Assembly: GCA_947594835.1 (NCBI GenBank)
Contig: CANQEH010000004.1
Location: forward strand, 62,001-126,000
Direction: 5' to 3'
Source of the DNA: an uncultured Acetatifactor sp.
GTDB lineage: Bacteria > Bacillota > Clostridia > Lachnospirales > Lachnospiraceae
DNA: 64,000 nt
Both the position numbers and the translations under genes were made by a program. Below the pieces are notes generated by a model. It saw nothing but the letters and a program-made list of their open reading frames with translations. It was not told the DNA's origin and did no database searches. Positions 43,334 through 52,059 of the stretch are shown piece by piece (position 1 is the stretch's first letter; the number at the start of each line of letters is the position of its first letter).

Positions 43334-44389
43334 TCATCTGGTGCTCAAGAAGCCGTATTCCCGCCTGGCCTGTGTATCGTCAGGATAATTGCCCAGGTAA
43401 TCGTTTAACAGCGCCGCGGCCTTCTCATATTCCCCCAGATATTCATAGGCCACGATCTCGTTAAAGGACAGGGTCTGCAGGATGGGATTTTCCTCCAGCT
43501 GCATTCCCGCCTGGAACGCCTCCAGGGCTTTCTGGTAATCCCCCCTGGCCATCTGGCACAGCCCCAGCTGATTGTAAAGCTCCGCGCTGCCGTCGTTGGC
43601 GCTCAGATAGCTGTTATAGACGTTTGCCGCATAGTTGTAATCCCCGGTAGCCTCATAGGCGCGGCCCAGGTACAGGTAGCTCTCCTCGCCGCCCTTCTCC
43701 TTGGCCTCCTCCAGCGCCAGATAGGCCTTTTCATACTCCCCCAGGTAATAGTAGATCCTGCCGATGACGTCGTTTGTCATCTTTTCCCCGCCGGCGTCCA
43801 GCGCCGCCTGCAGATACGCCTGGCCCGCCTCCCCATGGCCGCTGTGCTCCAACACCTCATAGATCTCGATGAGCATATCGTAGTTTTGGGGTTCCATGGA
43901 AATGGCCTGGTCGAAATCCGCCTTGGCCCCTTCCACGTTTTCCTGGTTCATCCGCACATTCCCTCTCAGGAAATAGGCGTCCGTCTGGTTCGGCCGCAGG
44001 GCCAGGATGGCGTTGTAGGTCTCCTCCGCCTGGGCATACTGGCCGCTTTTGGTATAGGCCGCCGCCAGATAATAATTCAAGTCAAAGTCCACGTCCTGCA
44101 CCAGTCCGTTGCTTCCTGCCAGGGCAGAGAGAAACCATGCCGCGGCCTCGTCGTACTCCGTCAGCCCCATACAGGCGATTCCCCTGGCCCGGTCGATGAG
44201 CCTTTGATCCTCCCCCTGCTCTGCCGCCGCGTCCAGTTCGGCCAGCGCCCCCTGATAGTCAAAGGACTGTATCATCCCCATGGCGCTCTGGGTCTTCTCC
44301 CCCGTCTGTCCGCAGGCGGCCAGAAGCAGCGAAACCGCCAGGCACGCGCTTTGTGCTATCCACTTTTTCCGGTTGCTCTTTAACCGCAT
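43334..44389 (-). CDS. TPR-repeat lipoprotein
   Basis: 351 residues from the ATG at 44389 (MRLKSNRKKWIAQSACLAVS), which gives a signal peptide with lipobox LAAC. GAGGGAAT precedes it; the frame extension to 44536 is Arg/Pro-rich and not natural. At least seven tetratricopeptide repeats follow (for example YAQAEETYNAILALRPNQTD, YNQLGLCQMARGDYQKALEA). Such proteins act as protein-binding scaffolds on the outer face of the membrane. The partner is unknown. Lies 79 bp after mscL on the same strand. Confidence 0.87.
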   Translation of the reverse strand: MRLKSNRKKWIAQSACLAVSLLLAACGQTGEKTQSAMGMIQSFDYQGALAELDAAAEQGEDQRLIDRARGIACMGLTEYDEAAAWFLSALAGSNGLVQDVDFDLNYYLAAAYTKSGQYAQAEETYNAILALRPNQTDAYFLRGNVRMNQENVEGAKADFDQAISMEPQNYDMLIEIYEVLEHSGHGEAGQAYLQAALDAGGEKMTNDVIGRIYYYLGEYEKAYLALEEAKEKGGEESYLYLGRAYEATGDYNYAANVYNSYLSANDGSAELYNQLGLCQMARGDYQKALEAFQAGMQLEENPILQTLSFNEIVAYEYLGEYEKAAALLNDYLGNYPDDTQARREYGFLSTR

Positions 44390-44468
44390 ATTCCCTCTGC
44401 TCCCCTCGGGTCTGTCCGGATCCTCTGGACTGCATGGATCCTTCGGGCCATCCTGCCGCCAGGCCCCG

Positions 44469-44936
44469 TCAGCCCGCCGCCTCATCCTGCCCTTCCTCCA
44501 GTCTGGAAGTGCAGTGGGGGCACCTGGTTGCGTCAAGGGCGATCTCGCTCTTACAGAAAGGGCATTTTTTCGTGGCCGGCGCAGGCTTGTCCTTCTCCTC
44601 CCGGCTGAGCCTGCCGGTGATGCTGTTGATCCCCTTTAACAGCAGAAAGATCACAAAGGCCGTGATGAGGAAATTGATGACTGCGGTGATGAAATTCCCG
44701 TAGTACAGGACGGGAGCTTCCTCCCCCTCGCCCAGCCTGACAAACAGGTTGGAAAAATCCGTCCCGCCGAAAATGCCCAGGATCGGGGCCAGGATATCCT
44801 GGTTTAAGGAGGTGGCGATGGAGGTGAAAGCGCCGCCCACGATGACGCCCACCGCCATATCCATCACATTCCCCCGCATGATAAACTTTTTAAACTCGGC
44901 CATAAAGCCCGTTGCTTTTTCCCTGCTTTTTCCCAT
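44469..44936 (-). CDS. mscL: Large-conductance mechanosensitive channel with zinc-ribbon tail
   Basis: About 155 residues. The MscL core is clear: FKKFIMRGNVMDMAVGVIVG for the first membrane helix and ITAVINFLITAFVIFLLLKG for the second, separated by the periplasmic loop. It opens on membrane tension to release solutes. After the usual C-terminal helix, an added zinc ribbon CPFCKSE...CPHCTSRLEE is present; typical MscL lacks this. I prefer the ATG at 44936 (GGAGAAGATC) over 44948. Its promoter at 45029-45057 is back to back with that of the DUF4317 gene. Confidence 0.92.
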   Translation of the reverse strand: MGKSREKATGFMAEFKKFIMRGNVMDMAVGVIVGGAFTSIATSLNQDILAPILGIFGGTDFSNLFVRLGEGEEAPVLYYGNFITAVINFLITAFVIFLLLKGINSITGRLSREEKDKPAPATKKCPFCKSEIALDATRCPHCTSRLEEGQDEAAG

Positions 44937-45028
44937 GATCTTCTCCATTTCCGCGCCTTTTCCCGCGCAGGCTATGCCCCTGGCAGGCGGCGCAGGGCAC
45001 AGCGTCCCTCTTTTCTTCCGTTTTTCCT

Positions 45029-45057
45029 ATTTTATCATAGATGCCCTGCCTTCACAA
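45029..45057 (-). promoter_or_regulatory. Promoter of mscL
   Basis: -35 TTGTGA (45052-45057), 17-bp spacer, -10 TAAAAT (45029-45034). The -35 lies only 6 bp from that of the divergent DUF4317 promoter. Confidence 0.7.
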
Positions 45058-45063
45058 GCCCGC

Positions 45064-45092
45064 TTGTCCACTTTTCGGATCTGTGTTATAGT
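45064..45092 (+). promoter_or_regulatory. Promoter of the DUF4317 gene
   Basis: -35 TTGTCC (45064-45069), 17-bp spacer, -10 TATAGT (45087-45092), 46 bp before the start at 45138. Confidence 0.7.
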
Positions 45093-45137
45093 AATGGCAT
45101 ATTGCCAGGCCGCCCCGGGCGGCAGAAAAGAGGACAT

Positions 45138-46274
45138 ATGACAAGACAAGAGACAGCGGAGATCAAAAAACTGCTCACCCCCAAAAAATGCTCCATCACC
45201 CGCATCTGCGGCTGCTATGTGGACGGGGAAAAGAATAAGAAAACAGAGTTTGGACAGGCCTTTTTAGCCCTGCCCGAGGAAGAAATGTTCAAATACTTTG
45301 AACTGCTGCGCAAAACCCTCTCCGGCAGCATCGGGAAAAACCTGCTGACTTTGGACTTTCCCCTCTCCAGCGAGGAGACCGGCGGCCCCCAGGACTTTCT
45401 CCTGCGGCTCAGGGACAGCAGATTAAAAGACGATGCCCTGTTGGAGGAATTTTACGACCGCATCATCGACAGCTACGAATATGTGGGCAACTATCTGATC
45501 TTAGCCGTCCACGACGCATACGACGTGCCCGGCCGCACTCTGGATGGGCTGGAGATGGAGGACGCCTCCGACGAGGTGTACGAATATCTTTTGTGCTGCA
45601 TCTGCCCCGTGGAGCTCTCCAAACCCGGCTTAAGCTATAACGCGGTGGAAAACGCCTTTCAAAACCGCGTCCGGGACTGGGTGGTAGGACTGCCGGAGGC
45701 CGGTTTTCTCTTCCCCGCCTTCCACGACCGCAGCGCCGATATCCACAGCACCCTCTACTACTCCAAGGATCCCGAGGAGTTAAAGGACGGCCTGGTGGAG
45801 CGGCTGTTTGGCTGCGGCCTGCCCCTGTCCGCAGGCGGCCAGAAGGAGACCTTCCAGGCCCTGGTGGAGGAGACCCTGGGGGAGGAATGCGCCTTTGAGA
45901 CCGTAAAGGCCATCCACGAAAAGCTAAACCAGATGGCCGAGGAGCACAAGGACGAGCCCCAGCCCCTGGTGCTTGCCAAAAATGAAGTCAAGACCATCCT
46001 GGCGGACAGCGGCGTCTCCAACGAGTGCCTGGAGCGGTTTGAACAGCAGTACGACGAGACCGCCGGGGAAAACACCTCCCTGTTTGCCAGCAATGTCACA
46101 AACGCCCGGTCGTTTGAGGTAAAGACCCCGGATGTGGTCATCAAGGTAAACCCTGAGCGCACGGATCTGATCGAGACCAGGATGGTGGACGGCAGGGAAT
46201 GCCTTGTGATCGGCTTAGACAGCGACGTGACGGTAAACGGCATCGCGGTGCGCCCTGCCCGGCAGGAGGCGTAG
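45138..46274 (+). CDS. DUF4317 family protein
   Basis: 378 residues from the ATG at 45138 (MTRQETAEIKKLLTPKKCSI), with GAGGACAT just before it. The N-terminus ITRICGCYVDGEKNKKTEF is the DUF4317 hallmark. It is soluble, acidic and without a signal peptide. The family is common in clostridia and uncharacterised. The gene is alone on the plus strand, divergent from mscL and convergent with the S8 protease. Confidence 0.88.
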   Translation: MTRQETAEIKKLLTPKKCSITRICGCYVDGEKNKKTEFGQAFLALPEEEMFKYFELLRKTLSGSIGKNLLTLDFPLSSEETGGPQDFLLRLRDSRLKDDALLEEFYDRIIDSYEYVGNYLILAVHDAYDVPGRTLDGLEMEDASDEVYEYLLCCICPVELSKPGLSYNAVENAFQNRVRDWVVGLPEAGFLFPAFHDRSADIHSTLYYSKDPEELKDGLVERLFGCGLPLSAGGQKETFQALVEETLGEECAFETVKAIHEKLNQMAEEHKDEPQPLVLAKNEVKTILADSGVSNECLERFEQQYDETAGENTSLFASNVTNARSFEVKTPDVVIKVNPERTDLIETRMVDGRECLVIGLDSDVTVNGIAVRPARQEA

Positions 46275-46366
46275 CAGCCGCTTTCTGCTCCCTCCCGCCC
46301 TCCCTTGCGGGCCATTTCCCTTGCTGACCCTTGCTGACAATTCCCCGTTCTATCGGTCTTTCTCCC

Positions 46367-48127
46367 TTAGGGCAGGCTCTCCGCCAGACAGAGCCTGCCC
46401 CATCCATTCTTCGGATCCGGCACTTCGGACTGTCCCCGCAGCGGCTGCGCTCCACGGCGCAGATACGCCTTTAACTTCTCCCCGTACAGATAAGGGTCGT
46501 TGCCCCGGACGATGCCCCACTCCATGAGCAGGGCTGCACTGCCGCTGACGATGGGCGCGGCAAAGGAGGTTCCCGTCACCGGGATCAGGCCTCCGTACAC
46601 ATCCGGCGCCAGTATGCCCACCCCCGGCGCCACCAGATCCGGCTTTGCCATCCAGAGGATTGCCTGGGAGGCGCCGTCCAGCCCGCCGTACCCCCTGCCG
46701 GAAAAATCGGCATAGGCGTCATAAGTGCTGTCATAAGCCCCTACGGTAATTACCTTTCCCGCAGTGGAGGGAATGGTCAGCGTCACCTGGGGCGTGGAGC
46801 GGTAAAAGCCCGTGGCCGCGTTCCGCACCGCTCCCGAGGGCAGATAAAAATCATACCGCCCGGCGGCCACACGCACCGGCTCTATGAGAAACGTCCACAC
46901 GCCGCTGTCGATATAGGGCCCTGCCGCCGGAAGAAACTCCAGATAGATCTCCTGGGCCGCAGAGTAAGGGGCCGGCTCGCCGAAATAGGCAAGCAGTTTC
47001 GTCCCCTCCAGCACAAGCTCGTATTTCCCGCCCTCCGTCTCCGGGGACAGCTCTGCCTCCTGGCCCCCGGGGGAACGGAGCCGGATGCGGTATACGTCGC
47101 TGTAGCTTTTCCAGAGCTGCACGCTCAGCGTCCTCTCGTACTCCGCCACCGCCAGCTCCGCCTGGGCCGCTGGCGACTGCTCCCCCGCAAAGGCCCCCGC
47201 CAGATGCCCGCCGTTTGCCCCCTCGTTTCCGCTCCCCACGCAGATCGCCGTCCGGCCGATCTGGGCCGCGCTGTCCAAAAACTGTTCCAAAAGGGAACTG
47301 CCGTCGTGGGCCCCATAGCTATTGCCAAAGCTTAAGTTCACTGCCAGCGGCATTTCCATGGCCAGCGCCTTATTGACCACATAAGTCACTCCCCGCATGA
47401 TCTCTGTGGTTCTCGGGAAGGAACTGACGTCCGGCAGCCCCAGCCTGACGATCAGAAGCTCTGCCTCCGGGGCCACGCCAAGGTAGCCGTCTGCGGCGCC
47501 TGCCGCAATTCCTGACACGGCTGTCCCATGTCCCCCAGCGTCCACCGTTGGCAGGGCTTCAAATTGACTAATTGGGTCATTTATCGACAGGGCGGCGTTG
47601 ATCTGCTCCTGGTCAAACTCTGCCCCCATAGAGAAGCCTTCCGGAGGTCTCCTCCCCTCTCCGGGCGGCAGCGTCTGATCCCAGAGGAACCGGATCCGGG
47701 TGCTGCCGTCCGGGCGCAAAAACATTGGCAGCCGGTAGTCGATCCCGGAATCCAGCACCCCGATCAGCACCCCGGCTCCGGTCAGATCAGGGGCCCGCCT
47801 GGTCACCTGTGGAATACAGGATCCCTCTGCGGGCCCGATGGCCTCATAGAAAAAGCGCTTTGGTTTTTCCACATATTCAATTTCCGACACCTCTGTCACA
47901 CGCTCTACCAGCCCCTCTGGCACGGTTAAAATCGCATATCCCGCCAGCAGATACTCTACGGTGACACCCAGGCTCTTTAGCGCCTCCAGGCTGCCGTGGT
48001 ATTTCACGATCAGTTCCCAGGTTCTGCTCTCCCCGTCGTAGCCCACGTTCAGCTCCTGGGTTCTGCGCCGCTCCGCTGTGGGCGTTTGAAGCGCCAGCGC
48101 CAGCATATTCTCCAGCTTTTGATCCAT
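46367..48127 (-). CDS. Subtilisin-family (S8) serine peptidase, CspB-like
   Basis: 586 residues without a classic signal peptide. The catalytic triad is complete: Asp in GVLDSGIDY, His in GGHGTAVSGIAAG and Ser in GTSFAAPIVSGSAAL. A jelly-roll-like insert lies between His and Ser (roughly residues 280-460), and the N-terminal 90 residues look like a prodomain. This layout fits the Csp group, whose relatives process germination enzymes in clostridial spores; other members are present in non-sporulation contexts. No germination genes are adjacent. The ATG at 48127 follows GAAAGCAGGGCAG. Confidence 0.9.
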   Translation of the reverse strand: MDQKLENMLALALQTPTAERRRTQELNVGYDGESRTWELIVKYHGSLEALKSLGVTVEYLLAGYAILTVPEGLVERVTEVSEIEYVEKPKRFFYEAIGPAEGSCIPQVTRRAPDLTGAGVLIGVLDSGIDYRLPMFLRPDGSTRIRFLWDQTLPPGEGRRPPEGFSMGAEFDQEQINAALSINDPISQFEALPTVDAGGHGTAVSGIAAGAADGYLGVAPEAELLIVRLGLPDVSSFPRTTEIMRGVTYVVNKALAMEMPLAVNLSFGNSYGAHDGSSLLEQFLDSAAQIGRTAICVGSGNEGANGGHLAGAFAGEQSPAAQAELAVAEYERTLSVQLWKSYSDVYRIRLRSPGGQEAELSPETEGGKYELVLEGTKLLAYFGEPAPYSAAQEIYLEFLPAAGPYIDSGVWTFLIEPVRVAAGRYDFYLPSGAVRNAATGFYRSTPQVTLTIPSTAGKVITVGAYDSTYDAYADFSGRGYGGLDGASQAILWMAKPDLVAPGVGILAPDVYGGLIPVTGTSFAAPIVSGSAALLMEWGIVRGNDPYLYGEKLKAYLRRGAQPLRGQSEVPDPKNGWGRLCLAESLP

Positions 48128-48224
48128 CTGCCCTGCTTTCTATCCCTCATCCCTCATCTCTTATGGTATGCCCGTATGCCGCCGGGGAACACAAAAACCG
48201 CAAAAGCAAATGAAAAAAGAGGCC

Positions 48225-48890
48225 TTACATATATTTCCGCAAAAAGACACCCATGGCGTTTTTCGACAAAGGCAGGCGGTAGACCGCCAAAGACAACAGG
48301 TATTGCAGCAACCCTCCTAAGAGCAGCTGCGCCGCGTTGATGCCCAGGATGCCCCAAAGAGGGATCGTCCCCAGCCAATCCATCATCTGTGGCAGGCTGC
48401 CCCCAGAAACGATGAAGGGATAGAGAGACCCAAACGCCACAAAAAACAGAAAAATGGAGAGCAGGAAATTTTTATAGGCAAAGCCCAGATAGACCATCAT
48501 CAGCATCTGAAACAGCCCCATCAGCATCAGGGCGCCAGCCGCTTCCTCATAAGTCTGCTTTCCCCACCGAATCAGGATCAGATGCAGGAGGAAGGCGACA
48601 CCGCTGACCGCAAAACAACAGGGCAGCTCCACCAGCACCGGGATCAGGGTCTGCATCTGTTTTTTCCGGGGAGAAGCCTGCACCAGGGACGAGGCGCTTA
48701 TCCCCATCACCAGCTGCACGATATACAGTCCGCAGGTGCCAAGATACAGCCCTCCCATTCGGTTTGTGACACCATCCAGAAAAAACCACAGGATCCCCAG
48801 CCCGAAAAAGAAAGCGGTAAAGGCCGCCATCGTCCTGCGCCCGGGGGCATACCGCACCATTTTCATGCCAAGCCTGATCTGCTCAATCAT
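48225..48890 (-). CDS. ABC transporter membrane protein (YtrC/D-like)
   Basis: About 221 residues from the ATG at 48890 (MIEQIRLGMKMVRYAPG), preceded by GGAGGAAACGGAAT, with six membrane segments. It overlaps the upstream permease gene by 8 bases. With the second permease, the ATPase and a YtrA-type GntR repressor it forms a four-gene Ytr-like operon, often induced by cell-wall antibiotics in Bacillus relatives. The substrate is unknown. Confidence 0.8.
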   Translation of the reverse strand: MIEQIRLGMKMVRYAPGRRTMAAFTAFFFGLGILWFFLDGVTNRMGGLYLGTCGLYIVQLVMGISASSLVQASPRKKQMQTLIPVLVELPCCFAVSGVAFLLHLILIRWGKQTYEEAAGALMLMGLFQMLMMVYLGFAYKNFLLSIFLFFVAFGSLYPFIVSGGSLPQMMDWLGTIPLWGILGINAAQLLLGGLLQYLLSLAVYRLPLSKNAMGVFLRKYM

Positions 48891-49563
48891 ATTCCGTTTC
48901 CTCCTTTTTTCCATAGCTTTCTTCTAATCTGCCCATCACCACTTTTACGCCCAGACGGCTGACCGCCGCCGCCAAGAGGGAAAGCACCAGGAGCGCAGGC
49001 ATCGGCCAGAGGCTCCCGGGCCAAACGATGACCGCGACAAAGAGCATCCCTCCGATCCCCATCAGGGCGCCGTGATAATTGACATGGTCAAAGTGCCGGG
49101 CACATAGGGCCATTGCCTCCACGATCACATACGCTGTCAGGGCCAGGATCAGGTAAAACACCTTCTCCTCAGAAAACCCTTCTCCCCAGAGCCACTCCGG
49201 CCCTTCCTGAATGATACCGGCCAGCGCCATCCCGCCGGACACCAGAAAAACCTCCAGAAAAGTCCATGCCATCTGACCGGCCAGAGCGCCGGAGAGCAGT
49301 CCGCGCCCCCTGGGGGAGGTCTTCAGATAGGATGGCATCTCGGCCCCCTTTGCCGCCACCCCGGCAAACGCCCAATAATCCGCCAGCACATTGGCCGCCG
49401 TCAAAAACCACATCGCCGCCATCGCCCCGATCCGCCTTGCCTCCGTCCCAGTATGCGCTCCCACAGACAGGCTGAGCGCCTCTATGGCAAAAGCCGCAAG
49501 GGGAATCAGGAAGAACTGGAACACCCGGTAACCGCGGGTGGTAAACGCCAGATATTTTTTCAT
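48883..49563 (-). CDS. ABC transporter membrane protein, second subunit
   Basis: 226 residues with six hydrophobic segments and a basic Arg/Lys-rich C-terminus (GRLEESYGKKEE). The segment PSYLKTSPRGRGLLSGAL is a cytosolic loop likely touching the ATPase. It overlaps the third permease gene and lies 18 bp after the ATPase gene, consistent with one translated unit. Not matched to a named family by me. Confidence 0.8.
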   Translation of the reverse strand: MKKYLAFTTRGYRVFQFFLIPLAAFAIEALSLSVGAHTGTEARRIGAMAAMWFLTAANVLADYWAFAGVAAKGAEMPSYLKTSPRGRGLLSGALAGQMAWTFLEVFLVSGGMALAGIIQEGPEWLWGEGFSEEKVFYLILALTAYVIVEAMALCARHFDHVNYHGALMGIGGMLFVAVIVWPGSLWPMPALLVLSLLAAAVSRLGVKVVMGRLEESYGKKEETEYD

Positions 49564-49581
49564 ATCCCTGCCCGCCTTTCT

Positions 49582-50466
49582 TCAGCACGCCCGGGTCAGA
49601 TCCGTGTGCGCCTGCATCACCGCCACACAGATCTGGGACAGGGTGGGCGTTTCCATCCGCACATCCATCCCCGCCAGGCCCTCCAGATTTTGGGCTAGGC
49701 ACAGCCCTTCAAACCCGTATCTGCCGCCCGAGAAACTGTAGAGCACCCTGCGGGCCCTGTCCCCGTCCCCGGCCTCTCCCTTTACCAGAACATATTTTTC
49801 TTTTAAGTCCTCCACAAATCCCTGCTCCACGATACTTCCGTGCTCCAGAATGATGCAGTAGTCCGTCACGTTCTCCATGTCTGCCACATTGTGGGTGGAG
49901 AAAAAGACGCTCCGCTCTCCGGCTCCCTCTGCCAGGTAATTCCGGATCATCTGGCAGAGTCTGTCCCGCATCAAGGGATCCAGAGGGGAGGCCGGCTCAT
50001 CCAGCAGGAGACAGTCTGTGTCCCGGGCCAGCACCGCCGCCAGGGCCAGCTTCATCCGATTGCCGTCGGAGAGCTTGCCCACGCTCTTTTTCTCCTCCCA
50101 TAGTCCCAGTTCCTGACAGAGTTTTTCATAGCGCTCCCGGTGGAAGGTGTCAAACAAAAGCCCGCTCACCTCCGCCACCTGATCCACCGTCCAGTGGGGC
50201 AGGAAATAGCATCCCGGGCCGGTATAACCCAGCCGCTCCTTGACCTTCTCCACGTCCCGCTCCCTCTCGTCGAAATAAGTAAGACTGCCCTTATAGTCCA
50301 GGCGGATGCCCGCCAGAATATGAAACAGCGTCGTCTTTCCCGCCCCGTTTTCCCCGATCAGGGCTGTGGCAAACCCTTTGGGAATCTTAAGAGAGGGAAT
50401 ATCCAGGGCAAATCCCTTAAATTTCTTTTTTAGGTCTCTCCCGTTTATCACTTCCGTAAATTCCAT
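49582..50466 (-). CDS. ABC transporter ATP-binding protein, Ytr-like
   Basis: 294 residues from the ATG at 50466 (MEFTEVINGRDLKKKFKG), with GGAGTGGAAG upstream. Walker A is GENGAGKTTLF; Walker B is CLLLDEPASPLDPL. The signature reads LSDGNRMKLALAAVLA, not LSGGQ, as is common in YtrB-type ATPases. Follows the GntR gene by 146 bp and precedes two permease genes. Confidence 0.9.
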   Translation of the reverse strand: MEFTEVINGRDLKKKFKGFALDIPSLKIPKGFATALIGENGAGKTTLFHILAGIRLDYKGSLTYFDERERDVEKVKERLGYTGPGCYFLPHWTVDQVAEVSGLLFDTFHRERYEKLCQELGLWEEKKSVGKLSDGNRMKLALAAVLARDTDCLLLDEPASPLDPLMRDRLCQMIRNYLAEGAGERSVFFSTHNVADMENVTDYCIILEHGSIVEQGFVEDLKEKYVLVKGEAGDGDRARRVLYSFSGGRYGFEGLCLAQNLEGLAGMDVRMETPTLSQICVAVMQAHTDLTRAC

Positions 50467-50611
50467 CTTCCACTCCATTTCCGCGCCCCATGGGCGCATC
50501 TGCTCCACAGCGCCTTCCGCTGCCGCTTTTTCCCAGCCGTCTCTTTCGCCGTGCTCCGTTGCTGGTTTTGTTGGAACATTTGCCTCTGCAGATTTCTCTC
50601 CCCGCTGCCGC

Positions 50612-50995
50612 TCACGTTTCCTCGTCCTGGGAGCAGCGCAGCAAAAGCGCCAAGGTCTCCGTCAGCTCCTGGGAGGTCATCCCGGCGATCCGGGCCGCCG
50701 CAATGGCCTCCGCAAGGCAGCTCTCCACCTTCCGCAGATGCTGTTCCCTCAGCATCTGGCTGTCCTGGGCATTGACGTAAAAGCCCTTCCCCTGGACGCT
50801 GGTCACAAGCCCCTCCGCCTCCATCTGCTCATACGCCTTCATGGTAGTGATCACGCTGATGCGCAGTTCCCTGGCCAGCCCTCTGATCGAGGGGAGATAC
50901 TCCCCCTGTTTTAACCGTCCCGACAGGATATCTTCCTTGAACTGCCCGGCAATCTGCTGATAGATCGGCTCCCCCGTGTTCTGTAGTATCTTCAA
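50612..50995 (-). CDS. GntR/YtrA-family transcriptional repressor
   Basis: 127 residues. The winged helix PIYQQIAGQFKEDILSGRL then LPSIRGLARELRIS and VTSVQGKGFYV is diagnostic; the C-terminal dimer helices are short as in YtrA, with no ligand domain. It leads the ABC operon and should repress it. The promoter at 51060-51088 includes TATATAACATATA-like palindromic sequence, a candidate operator. The ATG at 50995 follows AGGAGGAGGGCAGGTTGAAG-like purine-rich sequence. Confidence 0.93.
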   Translation of the reverse strand: MKILQNTGEPIYQQIAGQFKEDILSGRLKQGEYLPSIRGLARELRISVITTMKAYEQMEAEGLVTSVQGKGFYVNAQDSQMLREQHLRKVESCLAEAIAAARIAGMTSQELTETLALLLRCSQDEET

Positions 50996-51059
50996 CCTGC
51001 CCTCCTCCTTTTTACAGTCTCCGCAGCAAAACTTCCTCTTTATAACTGTTTATATGTTA

Positions 51060-51088
51060 TATATACACCATAATCAGATAACTGTCAA
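51060..51088 (-). promoter_or_regulatory. Promoter and candidate operator of the GntR-ABC operon
   Basis: -35 TTGACA (51083-51088), 17-bp spacer, -10 TATATA (51060-51065). The -10 runs into TATATAACATATAAACAG, an AT-rich inverted repeat well placed for autorepression. Confidence 0.75.
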
Positions 51089-51096
51089 TACCAAAA

Positions 51097-51129
51097 TAAA
51101 AAAAGACCCTGCTGTCAGGATCTTTTTTC
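51097..51129 (-). terminator. Terminator after the Rpn pseudogene
   Basis: AAAAAAGATCCTG, 4-nt loop, CAGGGTCTTTTTTT on the minus strand, with one bulge pair. It separates the pseudogene from the GntR operon promoter. Confidence 0.75.
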
Positions 51130-51149
51130 TATCGGCCAGGGCTTTCCCC

Positions 51150-51729
51150 TCACCAGTATTTGCGGGCCGTCTCCAGCGCTTCCTCCGGGCTCATGCCGCA
51201 CTGGGCCGCCAGTTCCTGGGCCGCCGTTTCCAGGGTGCCCTTTAGGCGCTTTACGGTCTGGATGATGCCTTCTTCTTTCCCTTCCTCATACACATCCTGC
51301 TGCTTGGCATAGAAAGACTTGTACTCGAATTCCAGCCACTTATTGTTCTTCACCGTTTCCACTTCTTCCACCAGCCTTTCCGTAAATTCATCCACCGGCC
51401 TGCCATTCCTGAGAAACTGCAGAAAATTGGCCAGTTCCGGGCGCAGGCCGTCCAAATCTGCACAGGGATTCAGAAATATCTTAGTTGTCCCGTCCCCAAG
51501 GGAAACATCCAGATCTTCCACACACCGATTCTCAAAGGTATATATGGCTCTGCCTTCTCCAAAAATATCCTGCAAGCAGGGTCTTCTGGTTCTCCGGGTA
51601 CTCGATACGCTCAATCTCCACGCCCAAAATCACTTCCAGAAGACGCTTGCACAGCTTTGGATTCTGCATGACTTTAAAAAAGACAAAGTCGCTGGTGAGG
51701 TCAAGATCCTTTAACTCCTTCATCCTCAT
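51150..51729 (-). pseudogene. Rpn-family nuclease, internally deleted and frameshifted
   Basis: Two frames hold the ends of one Rpn/PD-(D/E)XK transposase-like gene. Frame one gives the N-terminus (MKELKDLDLTSDFVFFKVM, then ILGVEIERIEYPENQKTL). The other frame then resumes with LQDIFGEGRAIYTFENRC and continues to a family-like C-terminus (MSPEEALETARKYW). In intact relatives about 70-75 residues, including the catalytic Asp and E-x-Q, lie between these segments (family knowledge). The join falls in CCTGCTTGCAGGATATTTT near 51565-51585. The nuclease core is lost, so the gene is dead. A good promoter is still present. Confidence 0.85.
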
Positions 51730-51746
51730 TGGCCCCACCTGCCTTT

Positions 51747-51775
51747 ATTATAGGATACTTTTGCTTTCTTTACAA
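51747..51775 (-). promoter_or_regulatory. Promoter of the Rpn pseudogene
   Basis: -35 TTGTAA (51770-51775), 17-bp spacer, -10 TATAAT (51747-51752). Confidence 0.6.
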
Positions 51776-52030
51776 TCAATAGTTCGTCCCCGGCGCATTT
51801 TTTCGCACCGATGCAGACAGTTGTTCCTTTGTACTTCTGTGCCACTTACACCTTCCTCTCCGCATGGGAAAGTGCCAGGCGACGCAAAAGCCAGCCCGGA
51901 TGTCTGTCCCATGCCCTGTTTTGTTGTGGGTTTCCTTTTCGTTGGGATGCTGCTTGAAATGTAGTAAATCAGCATGATTCCGATGACGGAATGTAGAATA
52001 CGAGCAGCGTGCATTGCTGCCGATGGTTCT

Positions 52031-52059
52031 ACTATAACAGAAGACCGAAGGGTTGGCAA
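52031..52059 (-). promoter_or_regulatory. Promoter downstream of the ABC exporter
   Basis: -35 TTGCCA (52054-52059), 17-bp spacer, -10 TATAGT (52031-52036). It points away from the exporter into a 300-bp region without an accepted gene. Confidence 0.65.

Noticed and set aside
51748-52014. 88-codon minus-strand frame after the ABC exporter
   Set aside because: No ribosome-binding site, begins about 10 nt after the predicted transcription start, and overlaps the pseudogene promoter.
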